Part shown: piece by piece, positions 7,720-16,855 of the stretch
Layout: the number at the start of each line of letters is the position of its first letter
How positions within the stretch are numbered: the stretch's first letter is position 1
Assembly: GCF_040144835.1 (NCBI RefSeq)
Contig: NZ_CP151632.1
Coordinates: 2,232,001-2,296,000, forward strand
Direction of reading: 5' to 3'
DNA from: Microbacterium sp. LWS13-1.2
Lineage (GTDB): Bacteria > Actinomycetota > Actinomycetes > Actinomycetales > Microbacteriaceae
DNA length: 64,000 bases
Program-made: the position numbers and the translations under genes
The notes under the pieces: model-generated
Seen by the model: only the letters and a program-made list of their open reading frames with translations
Database searches by the model: none
Told to the model about the DNA's origin: nothing

Positions 7720-9917
7720 CTACCCGTTCGGGTCCTGGAACAGCCGAGGGGCGAAGTCGATGAGGTTCTTCTGCCAGACGTCCCACCCGTGAGGGCCGAC
7801 CGTCACGCCGTCGAACTCGTATTCGATGCCCAGCTGATCCAGCACCGGAAGGGAGTTCATCACCGACCCGTACGTGAAGTCCGTGATGTCACCGGTGTAG
7901 AGGCGATACAGCTCGGTGCCCGCGTTGATGGCCTCGACGTCGACGCCTGCCGTCCCGCCGAAGCCCGCTGCGAAGGTCCCGATCCAGGCGAACTCGCCGG
8001 GATGCGCCTTGAGCACGGACACTGTGCGCGCCCCGCCGGCCGACAGCCCGGCCAGCGCCCGGTCGGCGGGATCGCTGCTGACGTTGTAGCGCTCCTCTGT
8101 CACCGGTACGACGTTCTCGAGCAGCTCCCGCGGGTAGTCCCCGACGTTGCCGTTGGGCATCACGACGACCATCGGCTCGATGGCGCCGTCCAGCGACAGG
8201 TTGTCGAGGATCTGGCGTGCACGCCCGACCTCCACCCAGTCGGTCCAGCTCTGACCGCCGCCGTGGTTGAGCACGAACAGCGGATAGGGCTCGGCGCGGT
8301 CGGGGTCGTATCCCGGCGGGGTCCACACGTGGCACTGCGCTGCTGGCCGGCCACGGTGCTCTCGTAGGTCATGACGTCCAGGTCCCCGCCCTGACCCTCG
8401 GCGACGTCGGCAAGCAGTCGCGATCCCTCTCCGGGGACGAGGAAGGTGCTCCACGCCGGCTCCGATGTCACCTTCGTCGGGTTGGACGTGTCCTTGACGG
8501 ACTGACGATCGACGATGAGCCGATAGTGGTAGAACTTCTCCTCGAGCGGGCCGACGGTCGCCCTCCAGCGATCACCGACCTTGTTCATCTCCACCCGCAG
8601 CCAGCTGCCACCGGGCGCCCAGTTCGCCCACACCGAGACGTACTCGGCATCGGCGAAGTCGGTCGTCGTCTCGAACGTCACGAAGTCGTCCTCGGTGAGC
8701 CACGGTGTGGGCGTCGTGCCCGCGGCGGGCGGCTCGAAGCGCTCCGTGAGCGCCGTGTGCCCCTCGCTCATGGCGGGGTCGGATGCCACACCGGTGAACA
8801 GCCGCGGCGCGAAATCGATGAGGTTCTCCTGCCAGGCGTTCCAGTTGTGTCCGGCATCCGGGTTCACACCGTCGAACTGATAGTCCAGTCCGAGCTCGTC
8901 GAACTTCTGGAACGAGTCGTAGACGTCGTTGTGCGCGATGTCGGTCTTGTTGCCGACATAGACGCGGAACAGCTCGGTTCGGTCGTTCATCCTGTCGACG
9001 GGGATGGCGTCGAGGTCGCCGAAGCGTCCGGCTCCGAACGTGCCGATCGCGTCGAACTCGCCCGGGTGCTCGCTGAACACCTCGAATGCCTGGCCCCCGC
9101 CCATCGACAGGCCCGCGAGCGCCCGATGGTTCTTGGAGGGCGAGACGTTGTAGGTCCGCTCGACCGCGGGGACGATGTTCTCGAGCAGCTCAGCCGAGAA
9201 GTCGTCGACGTTGCCGTTGCCCATCACGACGAGCATGTCTTCGAGCTGGCCCCGCAGCCACAGGTTGTCGAGGATCTGCTCCGCACGCCCCACCTCGACC
9301 CAGTCGCGGTAGCTCTGGCCGCCACCGTGCTGGAGGTACAGCACGGGCAGCTTCTTCCCCTTGGGCCGGTAGGTCGGCGGAACCCAGACGAGCGCCTCGC
9401 GCTCCTCGCCCGCGACGGAACTGGCGTACGAGAGCGTCTGGACGACGCCGGCCTGCTCGGGCGCATCCGCCAGCAGCGCCGCCGACTCGCCGGGGATGAA
9501 GAACGTGCTCCACTCCGGTTCGGATGCGACGCTCGTCGGGTTGCTCGTGTCCTTCAGGACTTTGCTGTCGTCCCCCGTGACCTGGTAGTAGTACAGGCCG
9601 GGCTCGAAGGGCCCGTACGTCGCGGTCCAGTTGGCGCCGCTGCGCTGCAGCCCGATCTGCGCCCAGTTGTGCGAGGGTCCGAAATTGCCCTCGACGACCA
9701 CCTGCGACACCGGCCCGACCGCGGCTTCGACAGCGGCGTTAGGGACGGCGATCCGCAGATATCCGCCTTCCTGCTGCGCGATCCAGGGGTCCGCCGCGCT
9801 CGCCGGCGCGGCCGCCATCAGCCCGGTGAGTGCCAGGACTGCAGCAGTCACGACGGCAACGGCTCGTCTCGCTCTCCCGAACCGGCGGGAGCGCCGGTCC
9901 TCGGATGTGATCTCCAT
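7720..9917 (-). pseudogene. Secreted tandem-domain esterase (CE1/enterochelin esterase-like), broken by a frameshift
   Basis: Two halves in different frames together form one protein of about 730 residues. It starts with a signal peptide ending ASAAD, then an immunoglobulin-like N domain and an esterase domain with LYLQHGGGQSYRDWVEVGR, nucleophile motif GLSMGG and catalytic-His motif DAGHNWNAW. A second Ig-like domain and a second esterase domain (FVLNHGGGQSWTDWVEVGR, GLSAGG, VGPHGWDVW) follow. The frame changes near 8332: frame one reads VAGQQRSATCGPR while the continuation HVWTPPGYDP is found in the next frame, consistent with loss of one base. Both triads look intact, so a very recent mutation or a sequencing error is possible. 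Its place next to a GH51 arabinofuranosidase suggests removal of feruloyl or acetyl groups from arabinoxylan. The ATG is preceded by GAGGAA. Confidence 0.85.
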
Positions 9918-10014
9918 CGATTCCTCATCTCGTGTGACTCGACCGGCTCCGGGAGCACGCTGGCCCCCGGGGCCGACTGGCTGAGACGGGCGGGCGCGCA
10001 GCGAAGCGCGCTTT

Positions 10015-10113
10015 TACAACGTAGTAATTCCCGTCCTCGCTCACTCTTGCAGAGCCGGTCACATCTGGTCAAGGGAAAGTACAACGTCGTAAACGGCGCT
10101 TCACAACGTGGTG
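10015..10113. promoter_or_regulatory. Cluster of three LacI-type operators upstream of the esterase
   Basis: Three 12-mers match the palindrome TACAACGTTGTA: TACAACGTAGTA at 10015-10026, TACAACGTCGTA at 10080-10091 and CACAACGTGGTG at 10102-10113. They lie in the 291-bp gap between the esterase start and the end of the first LacI gene, a gap that otherwise holds no gene. The same motif precedes the transporter operon and the second LacI gene, so all three units are probably one regulon. Confidence 0.75.
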
Positions 10114-10208
10114 GATCGGCGGTAGCCTGGCGCCCGCACGGCCTTCGTGCGAGGCCTGCAGCGACTGCCGGCATCCTTCTCGCGCGCAGTCTGACGCTCT
10201 GCATCGAG

Positions 10209-11216
10209 CTATCGAGCGGGCGCGGCCGTCGAATCGCGGACGACGAGAGTGGTGGCCAGTTCGACCCGGGTGACGTCCGGCCGCGGCTCGTCGAGCAGCT
10301 GGAGAAGCAGCTTCGTCGCCTGCTCGGCCATCTCGCGAAGCGGCTGATGAACGGTCGTCAGCCGCGGGCGTGCGAGCTCGGCGATCGCAAGGTCGTCGTA
10401 GCCGACGACAGACAACCCGCTCGGCACCGCGATTCCCCTCGCCTGCGCCGCGTACACCACACCTAGGGCCTGCAGATCGTTCCCCGCGAAGATCGCGGTC
10501 GGCGGATCGGCGAGTCGCAGCAGCTCGGACGCATGCCTCTCGCCCCCCTCACGCCGGAAGTCGCCGTAGCGGATCCACTCCGGCTCGATCGCCAGCCCGG
10601 CGGAGGTCATCGCCGCTCGGTAGCCATCGAGTCGCGCCAGGGAGCACATGACATCCTCGGGACCGGTGATCGCCGCGATCCGGCGATGTCCCAGCTCCAG
10701 CAGGTGCCTCGTCGCCGCGAGACCGCCGGACCAGTTCGCCGACCCGACGGAGGGGATGCCGGGTGCCGGGTCCCCTGCCGGATCGATGGTGACGAATGGG
10801 ATGCCTCGCGCCTTGAGCGTTGCGCGACCCTGCGGAGGCACATCGGCGAACAGCAGGATGATCCCGGTAGGTCCGCGGCGCACGACGGCATCGATCCACT
10901 CGGGTCCGGGCGCACGCCTGTCGCCGCTGACCGACAGTGAGATCGCCAGGCCCGCCTCGGCGGCGCTCTCGCGAACCCCTTCGATGACGGCGAGTGCCCA
11001 GTCGCCGTCGAGTTCGTGCAGCACCACCTCGATGTACTCGCGCCGCTCTTTGCTCTTCCGGCGGCGATAGCCGCTCCTGCGCAGCTGGTCCTCGACGAGG
11101 GCGCGCGTCGCCGACGACACGTCGGCCGCACCGTTGAGCACCTTCGAGATGGTCGTCAGCGACACCCCGGTCTGTGCGGCGATCTCCTTGAGTGTCACCC
11201 GCTGGGACCGCGCCAT
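10209..11216 (-). CDS. LacI family transcriptional regulator of the arabinoside locus
   Basis: The 335-residue repressor begins with a helix-turn-helix domain, VTLKEIAAQTGVSLTTISKVLNG, followed by a sugar-binding periplasmic-type core (WALAVIEGVRESAAEAGLAI, GSANWSGGLAATRHLLELGHRRIAAITGP, IFAGNDLQALGVVYAAQ). ATG at 11216 is chosen over the adjacent GTG at 11219. It is the last gene of the transporter/GH51 operon, 13 bp after the GH5-like fragment. It probably senses an arabinose-containing sugar and binds the TACAACGT operators nearby, but which of the two LacI proteins binds them is not decidable from sequence. Confidence 0.92.
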   Translation of the reverse strand: MARSQRVTLKEIAAQTGVSLTTISKVLNGAADVSSATRALVEDQLRRSGYRRRKSKERREYIEVVLHELDGDWALAVIEGVRESAAEAGLAISLSVSGDRRAPGPEWIDAVVRRGPTGIILLFADVPPQGRATLKARGIPFVTIDPAGDPAPGIPSVGSANWSGGLAATRHLLELGHRRIAAITGPEDVMCSLARLDGYRAAMTSAGLAIEPEWIRYGDFRREGGERHASELLRLADPPTAIFAGNDLQALGVVYAAQARGIAVPSGLSVVGYDDLAIAELARPRLTTVHQPLREMAEQATKLLLQLLDEPRPDVTRVELATTLVVRDSTAAPAR

Positions 11217-11229
11217 CACACCACCCGTG

Positions 11230-11403
11230 CTAGCGCGCCGCGCGCCGGAGTATCGTCGCCAGCCCTTCGCGGATCCGGCAGTGGGCGAACGAGAAGGCGT
11301 CAGCCACGTTCCAGCCGCCGAGCCCGAACCGCCTCAGGGTCACCGGCCCGTCGTCGGCCACGATGCGGGTCCCGTCGACACGGAGCATGCCGTGAGGCGT
11401 CAT
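11230..11403 (-). pseudogene. N-terminal remnant of a GH5-like glycoside hydrolase
   Basis: A 57-codon frame starts after the strong site AGAGGAGGAGAGTCG. It reads MTPHGMLRVDGTRIVADD, then VTLRRFGLGGWN, and ends IREGLATILRRAAR. The part up to GLGGWN resembles the beginning of GH5 enzymes, which typically read LRGFGLGGW followed by the barrel. The rest of the barrel is absent. It sits 49 bp after the GH51 gene and 13 bp before lacI, inside the operon. Most likely it is a deletion remnant whose ribosome binding site survives. A short functional peptide is less likely. Confidence 0.55.
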
Positions 11404-11452
11404 CGACTCTCCTCCTCTGTGTGCACGTCTGAGACGGATCGGTCGGCTGCGC

Positions 11453-12964
11453 TCAGTCGAGCGTCAGAACCGTCCACGAGACAGGCGGCAGCGTGATGCT
11501 GACCGTGCCCTCGGCGACCCTCACCGAGGTGTTCTCCCGCGGGGTGACGCGTTCGGGATCATCCAGGGTGTTCGCCGCGTGGATGTCGCCGTCGAAGAGC
11601 GACGTCGCCCGCGCGTCGCCGATAGCGCCCACCGCACGGGTGTCGATGTCGAGTGTGACCTCCTCCGTCAGGCTGCGGTTGACGGCGAAGACCGTCGTTC
11701 CGCCGCCGGCCGCGTCGTGGGTCGCGACGGCGTCGACGACCGGCACCTCGCCGTAGAGCGGGGTGTCGTAAGTCGGGCTGTCGAGCTTGAGCTCGAGCGC
11801 GACGTCGCGGGCCAGTCTCGAGGTGAGCGAGAACGGGTGGAACGTGGTCTGCCGCCACGCGGGGCCGCCGGGCTCGGTCATGATCGGCGCGATCACATTG
11901 ACGAGCTGCGCGAGGCTGGCGGCGGTCACCCGGTCGGCGTGGCGGATCAGCGAGATCATGAGGCTGCCCAGTACGACGGCATCCAGCACCGAGTACGAGT
12001 CCTCCAGCAGCCGCGGCGCGACCGGCCACTGGGCCACGTCGGTGATCTTGTCCACCTCGTTGTAGCGGGACTGGTACCAGACGTTCCACTCGTCGAACGA
12101 GATGTTGATGGTCTTGTCGCTGCGACGGGTCGCCTTGACGTGATCTGCCGTCGCGACGACAGCCTCGATGAAGCGGTCCATGTTGACGCCCGACGCGAGG
12201 AAGCTGCCGTAGTCGTCGCCCTTGGGCTCGTAGTAGGCGTGGCACGAGATGAAGTCGACGTCGTCGTAGGTGTGCTCGAGGACCACACGCTCCCAGTCGC
12301 CGAACGTCGGCATCTGCGCGCTCGAGCTGCCGCAGACGACGAGCTCGAGATCGGGATCGATCTGCCGCATCGCGCTCGCTGTCTTCGCCGCGAGCCTGCC
12401 GTACTCCTCAGCCGTGCTGTGGCCGAGCTGCCACGGGCCGTCCATCTCATTGCCCAGGCACCACATCCGGATGCCGTGCGGTTCGGGATGCCCGTTCGCG
12501 ACGCGTCGCTGCGCCCAATGGGTGCCCGAGCGCAGATTGGCGTACTCGAGGACGTCGAGGGCCTCGAGCACCCCACGCGTGCCCAGGTTGACCGCGTACA
12601 TCAGCTCGCTGTCGACCTTCTTCAGCCAGGTCGCGAACTCGTCGAGGCCGATCTCGTTGCTCTCGGTCGAGTGCCAGGCCAGGTCGAGCCGTGGCGGTCG
12701 CTCCTCCCGCGGCCCGACGCCGTCCTCCCAGCGGTAGCCCGACACGAAGTTGCCGCCCGGGTACCGGATGGTCGAGACCCCGAGTTCGCGCACGAGCTCG
12801 ATGACGTCGGTGCGGAAGCCGTCCTCGTCGGCATTCTCATGCCCCGGCTCGTAGATGCCGTCGTACACGCAACGGCCCAGGTGCTCGACGAACGAGCCGA
12901 AGAGGCGGCGATCGACGGGTCCGATCGTGAACTGCGGGTCGAGGGTGAGGTGTGCTCGGTTCAT
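11453..12964 (-). CDS. GH51 alpha-N-arabinofuranosidase
   Basis: The 503-residue enzyme has the length and motifs of intracellular GH51: LFGSFVEHLGRCVYDGIYEP, STIRYPGGNFVSGYRWEDGVGP, the acid/base Glu173 in WCLGNEMDG and the nucleophile Glu292 in ISFDEWNVWY. No signal peptide is present, so it should act in the cytoplasm on imported arabino-oligosaccharides, releasing L-arabinose. The upstream sequence GGAAGAGAAG serves as ribosome binding site. It lies directly after the permease genes, which matches uptake followed by intracellular hydrolysis. Confidence 0.96.
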   Translation of the reverse strand: MNRAHLTLDPQFTIGPVDRRLFGSFVEHLGRCVYDGIYEPGHENADEDGFRTDVIELVRELGVSTIRYPGGNFVSGYRWEDGVGPREERPPRLDLAWHSTESNEIGLDEFATWLKKVDSELMYAVNLGTRGVLEALDVLEYANLRSGTHWAQRRVANGHPEPHGIRMWCLGNEMDGPWQLGHSTAEEYGRLAAKTASAMRQIDPDLELVVCGSSSAQMPTFGDWERVVLEHTYDDVDFISCHAYYEPKGDDYGSFLASGVNMDRFIEAVVATADHVKATRRSDKTINISFDEWNVWYQSRYNEVDKITDVAQWPVAPRLLEDSYSVLDAVVLGSLMISLIRHADRVTAASLAQLVNVIAPIMTEPGGPAWRQTTFHPFSLTSRLARDVALELKLDSPTYDTPLYGEVPVVDAVATHDAAGGGTTVFAVNRSLTEEVTLDIDTRAVGAIGDARATSLFDGDIHAANTLDDPERVTPRENTSVRVAEGTVSITLPPVSWTVLTLD

Positions 12965-13013
12965 TCTTCTCTTCCAACGACGAGGGAAAGGGGCAGGGGC
13001 GTGTGCCGCGCGG

Positions 13014-13940
13014 TCACTTGAGGCTTCCGATCGACAGCCCGCCCTGCCAGTACTTCTGAAGCCCGAGGAACGCGATGATGAGCGGGATCACGGAGACGAG
13101 CGCGCCGAGGATGATGATGCTCCACAGGCTCTGCCCGCCTGCCGCCCCGTATGTGGATGCGGTGGACTGCCAGAGCCCGATGCCGACGGTGACCGGGAAG
13201 AGGCGGTTGTCCGACAGCATCACGAGCGGGAGGAAGTAGTTGTTCCACGACGCCACGACGGACAGCAGCACCACCGTCACGATCGCCGGGCGGAGGAGCG
13301 GCAGCGCCACCTGCAGGAACGTTCTGAACTCGCCCGCACCGTCGACACGTGCGGCGTCCAACAGCTCGTCGGGCACCGCATCCCGCGCGTACACGTTCAT
13401 CAGGTAGACCCCGAACGGATTGAGCAGGCTGGGGAAGATCACCGCCCAGATGGTGTTCGTCCAGCCGACCTGGGCGAACAGCACGAAGGTGGGGATGACG
13501 AGGGCCGTCGTCGGGATCATGACGGCACCCAGCAGGATCGCGAACGCGGCACGCCGGCCGGTGAAGCTGTACTTCGCGAATCCGTAGCCGGCCAGCACGG
13601 CGAGCACCGTCGCCCCGACGCCGCCGGCGATCGCGTAGAGGGCGGAGTTCGCCAGCCACCGTGCGTAGATGCCCCCGCTGTAGGTGAAGAGTTCGACCAG
13701 ATTGCCGATGTAGTCGATGTCGTCCGAGAACCAGAGCGCACTGCCACCCCCGAACAGACCGGCCGAGCTCTTCGAGCTGTTGACGATAAGCCACCAGAAC
13801 GGGATCAGGAAGTACACCATCAGCAGCGCAAGCACGATGTTCATCGGGATGCGGCCGCGCTTCTGCGGAGTCGTTCGACGCTCGAGGCGCCTCCGGGGCT
13901 TCGGGTTCGTGCCGGTGAGCTCCATGGGTGTGACGGTCAT
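13014..13940 (-). CDS. Carbohydrate ABC transporter permease (MalG type)
   Basis: The 308-residue membrane protein has six predicted helices and the EAA loop DELLDAARVDGAGEFRTFLQVALPLLRPA typical of sugar ABC permeases, ending in the usual KYWQGGLSIGSLK. The start MTVTPMELTG overlaps the stop of the preceding permease gene by four bases (ATGA), indicating coupled translation. An upstream extension would lie inside that gene and is rejected. No ATPase gene is present in the operon, so a shared MsmK-like ATPase elsewhere is expected. Confidence 0.95.
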   Translation of the reverse strand: MTVTPMELTGTNPKPRRRLERRTTPQKRGRIPMNIVLALLMVYFLIPFWWLIVNSSKSSAGLFGGGSALWFSDDIDYIGNLVELFTYSGGIYARWLANSALYAIAGGVGATVLAVLAGYGFAKYSFTGRRAAFAILLGAVMIPTTALVIPTFVLFAQVGWTNTIWAVIFPSLLNPFGVYLMNVYARDAVPDELLDAARVDGAGEFRTFLQVALPLLRPAIVTVVLLSVVASWNNYFLPLVMLSDNRLFPVTVGIGLWQSTASTYGAAGGQSLWSIIILGALVSVIPLIIAFLGLQKYWQGGLSIGSLK

Positions 13941-14863
13941 GAGAAGAAGCTCCCTCGCTTGCGGGTGGCGAACAGGAAGATGTAGACGCACAGGAAGACG
14001 ACCGCACCGAGCGCGAACGAGATCGCCGCCCCGTAGTTGTAGTTCGCCAGCGAGAACGCCTGCTGGTAGGCGTACATGTTGGGCGTGAAGTCGTTGGGAA
14101 TCGCTCCGGCGGCCAGCTGCTGCAGGATCTGGGGCTCGTTGAAGAACTGCAGGGTGCCGATGAGGGCGAACACCAGGATCAGCAGCAGGGCTGGAGAGAG
14201 CAGCGGGATCTTGATCCGCAGGACGATCTGCCATTGGGATGCGCCGTCGATGCGCGCGGCCTCGTAGAGCGTCGGATCGATGCCCTGAAGCGCGGCGTAC
14301 AGGATGATCATGTAGTAGCCGACCCACTGCCAGGTGACGATGTTGAGCAGGCCGTAGAAGATCAGGCTGCTGCTCAGGAAATCAGGAGCCTGTCTGCCGA
14401 AACTTTCGAAGATCTCCGCGAGGGGACCGAAGTTGTCGCTGTAGAGGAACCCCCACATCAGGGCACCGATCACGGTCGGGATCGCGTAGGGCATGAAGAT
14501 CATCAGGCGCGAGAATCGCGCGAACCGTGTGATCACGATGTCGAGGATCAGCGCGATCGCCAGCGAGATCGCCATCTGCAGCGGAATGAGCACCAGCGAG
14601 AACCGGATGACGAACCACATGCCGTCGAGGAAGGACGGGTCGCTGAAGGCCTTGACGTAGTTCCCGAAGAGAACGAACCTCGTCCCGCCGATGAGGGACT
14701 TCTGGAACAGGCTCAGATAGAGCGCGAACCCGATCGGGAGTATGAGAAGGGCGAGAAAGACGATCCCGAAGGGTCCGACGAAGAGCCAGCCGTAAAGGTT
14801 CTGGCGCCGCGTGGTCGACCTTCTGGGCTTCGTCTTCGCGGGAGTTGCGGTTGACGCAGTCAT
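13937..14863 (-). CDS. Carbohydrate ABC transporter permease (MalF type)
   Basis: The 308-residue permease has an N-terminal helix in LYGWLFVGPFGIVFLALLI, further membrane helices and the EAA loop DPTLYEAARIDGASQWQIVLR. It forms the heterodimeric channel with the next gene product. The start MTASTATPAK is chosen because GGAG lies seven bases before it. An upstream in-frame extension lacks a site. It is the second gene of the operon, 71 bp after the binding-protein gene. Confidence 0.95.
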   Translation of the reverse strand: MTASTATPAKTKPRRSTTRRQNLYGWLFVGPFGIVFLALLILPIGFALYLSLFQKSLIGGTRFVLFGNYVKAFSDPSFLDGMWFVIRFSLVLIPLQMAISLAIALILDIVITRFARFSRLMIFMPYAIPTVIGALMWGFLYSDNFGPLAEIFESFGRQAPDFLSSSLIFYGLLNIVTWQWVGYYMIILYAALQGIDPTLYEAARIDGASQWQIVLRIKIPLLSPALLLILVFALIGTLQFFNEPQILQQLAAGAIPNDFTPNMYAYQQAFSLANYNYGAAISFALGAVVFLCVYIFLFATRKRGSFFS

Positions 14864-14934
14864 GATTTCTCCAGGTCTGGCAGGGGATGGCCGAGGGCCG
14901 GTCCGCAGGAGCACGGACCGGCCCTGCGGTCACG

Positions 14935-16296
14935 TCACTTGACGGTGAAGCCCTGCTCCTCCGCATATGCCACGACGGCCTCTTGCAGGGCGTCCGCCGC
15001 CTCGGAGCCGGTTGCGGACCCCTCGTTGATGCGGGCGATCTGCTCCGTGAGCTGCGAGTAGTAGTACTGGCCGATCGGCGTGTAGGTCATGCCCTCGTAG
15101 GCATGGGCCGCCGGCACGTACACCTCCTTGTTGGCCTGCTGGCCGCCGAAGAAGGGCACCTCGTAGTCCTGGAACTCCGGAGACTCCAGCACGTTGACGT
15201 TCAGCGGGAAGATGATCTGGTTCTGCCAGCCGTCGTCCAGCGAAGCCTGGTCCGCGTAGACGCCGAACGCCACCTGGGCCGCGAGGTCGGGGTCGCTCGC
15301 CTGGCTCGACACCGAGAAGGCGGAGCCACCCCAGTTGATAGCGATGGGGTTGCTCGCATCCCACTGCGGCATCGGGGCAGTCGCCCAGACACCGGCATCC
15401 GCGCCCTCGCCGACGCCCGCGCCCTGGAGGTAGCCCGGAGCCCAGGCGGCCGAGAGGTAGGTGGCGTAGTCGCCGTTGATGACACCCGCGATGTACTCGG
15501 GCGTGAACTGGTCCTCCGTGCCGACAAGATCCTTCTCGACAAGTCCGCTCCAGTAGTCGAGGACCTCCTTGACCTCGGCGCTGTTGAGGTCGATCCCGAT
15601 CTCACCTTCGTTGGCGGGGTCGTACTCGAACGGCTGCGCGCCGTTCTGGTACATCAGCGCCGTGACCTCGGCGGGCTGGTTCGCGGCGAAGCTGGCGAAG
15701 ACCGGGCCCCCGGCATCCTTCACCGTCTGCGCGGCAGTCTCGAGCTCAGCCCACGTGGTGGGCGGAGTGATGCCGTACTGATCGAAGATGTCGGTGCGGT
15801 AGATCATGCCCATCGGGCCGCCGTCGACCGGAGCGCCGTAGACGCCGTCGCCGACGGAGACGTCCTTCCACGCGCCCTCGCTGAAGTTGTCCTTCACGTC
15901 CTCGTAGCCGAGGTCGTTCAGCTCGACCAGGGCGTCCTGCGCCTGGAAGGTCGCGATCCGGTCAGCCTCGACCATCATGACGTCGGGGGCGCCGCTGCCG
16001 GCTGAGATCGCGGTCTGGAACTTGTCGTAGGCGTCACCGCCCGCACCGGCGTTCGTCCAGCAGACCTGGACCTCGTCGTTCTGCTCGTTGAAGTTGTCGA
16101 CGACGAGCTCCATGTTGGGGTACCAGGCCCACATGGTGACGACCGGCAGATCCTCTTTGGGGATGGAGTTCGTGCAGTTCGCGTCGTCGTTGCCGCCGCC
16201 GTCGGCATTGTCGCCGCCACCTCCGGCGGTGCAGGCAGCCAGAGCGCCGACCAGGGCGAGCGCTGTGACTGCAGCAAGGACAGGCTTCGTCTTCAC
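14935..16296 (-). CDS. Sugar ABC transporter substrate-binding lipoprotein
   Basis: The 453-residue protein has a lipoprotein signal: a lysine-containing start, the hydrophobic stretch VLAAVTALALVGA and the lipobox LAAC with Cys22. The mature part has a Gly/Asn/Asp-rich linker and the fold of extracellular solute-binding family 1 (VTMWAWYPNMELVVDNFNEQ, YGAPVDGGPMGMIYRTDIF, WGGSAFSVSSQA). A GTG start at 16296 preceded by AAAGGA is preferred over the upstream GTG at 16338. It is the first gene of the transporter-GH51-lacI operon, with two LacI-type operators about 100-125 bp upstream. By context it binds arabino-oligosaccharides, which is an inference. Confidence 0.94.
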   Translation of the reverse strand: MKTKPVLAAVTALALVGALAACTAGGGGDNADGGGNDDANCTNSIPKEDLPVVTMWAWYPNMELVVDNFNEQNDEVQVCWTNAGAGGDAYDKFQTAISAGSGAPDVMMVEADRIATFQAQDALVELNDLGYEDVKDNFSEGAWKDVSVGDGVYGAPVDGGPMGMIYRTDIFDQYGITPPTTWAELETAAQTVKDAGGPVFASFAANQPAEVTALMYQNGAQPFEYDPANEGEIGIDLNSAEVKEVLDYWSGLVEKDLVGTEDQFTPEYIAGVINGDYATYLSAAWAPGYLQGAGVGEGADAGVWATAPMPQWDASNPIAINWGGSAFSVSSQASDPDLAAQVAFGVYADQASLDDGWQNQIIFPLNVNVLESPEFQDYEVPFFGGQQANKEVYVPAAHAYEGMTYTPIGQYYYSQLTEQIARINEGSATGSEAADALQEAVVAYAEEQGFTVK

Positions 16297-16393
16297 TGGA
16301 GTTTCCTTTCGGTATTGCTGACTTCTTCGTCGGTGCACGACCGTTCCGAGGGCCGGTCCGCCCCGGGTGGCGACGGTCGGTCCAAGTGTGGTC

Positions 16394-16418
16394 TACAACG
16401 TTGTAGAGCAACGTCGTA
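16394..16418. promoter_or_regulatory. Perfect TACAACGTTGTA operator plus a second half-conserved copy
   Basis: The palindrome TACAACGTTGTA (16394-16405) is followed at once by AGCAACGTCGTA (16407-16418). They lie upstream of the binding-protein gene in the 558-bp gap between it and the divergent lacI. The gap holds these sites, one more operator at 16741 and one doubtful small frame. Confidence 0.8.
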
Positions 16419-16493
16419 GTCACTTTCCCACCGGCCGCATCGGCTGTCAAGATGCCGGCGGGATTTTCTGGGCGGCGGGCGAAACTTCTGCCG

Positions 16494-16727
16494 TCAGTAG
16501 GTGACCGGCGCGCTGCCGAGGCGGGCCAGGAGCGCCGACAGGGCCGTGTACGCCTCATCGCGATAGCCGCGAGCTCCGGCCCCGGTCGCGATCGCGTTGC
16601 GAGCCGCGTCGAGCAGATGGCGGGCGGTGGCCGCGGCGCGACGCGAGAGGGAGTCGACGGAAGGGGATCGCGTCCGGACTCCGTCCTCGGCGCATGGTGC
16701 GTCCGCCATGACGCGCAATGCGGGCAC
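16494..16727 (-). CDS. Doubtful small hypothetical protein between the divergent transporter and lacI genes
   Basis: A GTG-started 77-codon frame reads VPALRVMADAPCAEDG and ends AYTALSALLARLGSAPVTY. It is alanine/arginine-rich with a coding-like helix near the C terminus, but I recognise no family and see no convincing ribosome binding site. It could be a chance frame in GC-rich DNA or a gene remnant. Confidence 0.25.
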   Translation of the reverse strand: MPALRVMADAPCAEDGVRTRSPSVDSLSRRAAATARHLLDAARNAIATGAGARGYRDEAYTALSALLARLGSAPVTY

Positions 16728-16740
16728 GATACACTTCTTT

Positions 16741-16764
16741 TACAACGTTGCATTGCGACGTCGC
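16741..16764. promoter_or_regulatory. LacI-type operator upstream of the second lacI gene
   Basis: TACAACGTTGCA (16741-16752) matches the locus operator with one change. It is followed by the perfect palindrome GCGACGTCGC (16755-16764). The site lies 104 bp before the lacI start, and a TAGAGT hexamer (16817-16822) further down is a plausible -10. Autoregulation is likely. Confidence 0.6.
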
Positions 16765-16855
16765 ACACACTCTGCCGCTCCCTCGGCGGCCACCGCTCGC
16801 CGACTGGGGAAGGCAGTAGAGTGCAGAGATCGCACATGGGAAGGCGGGAGCATCG

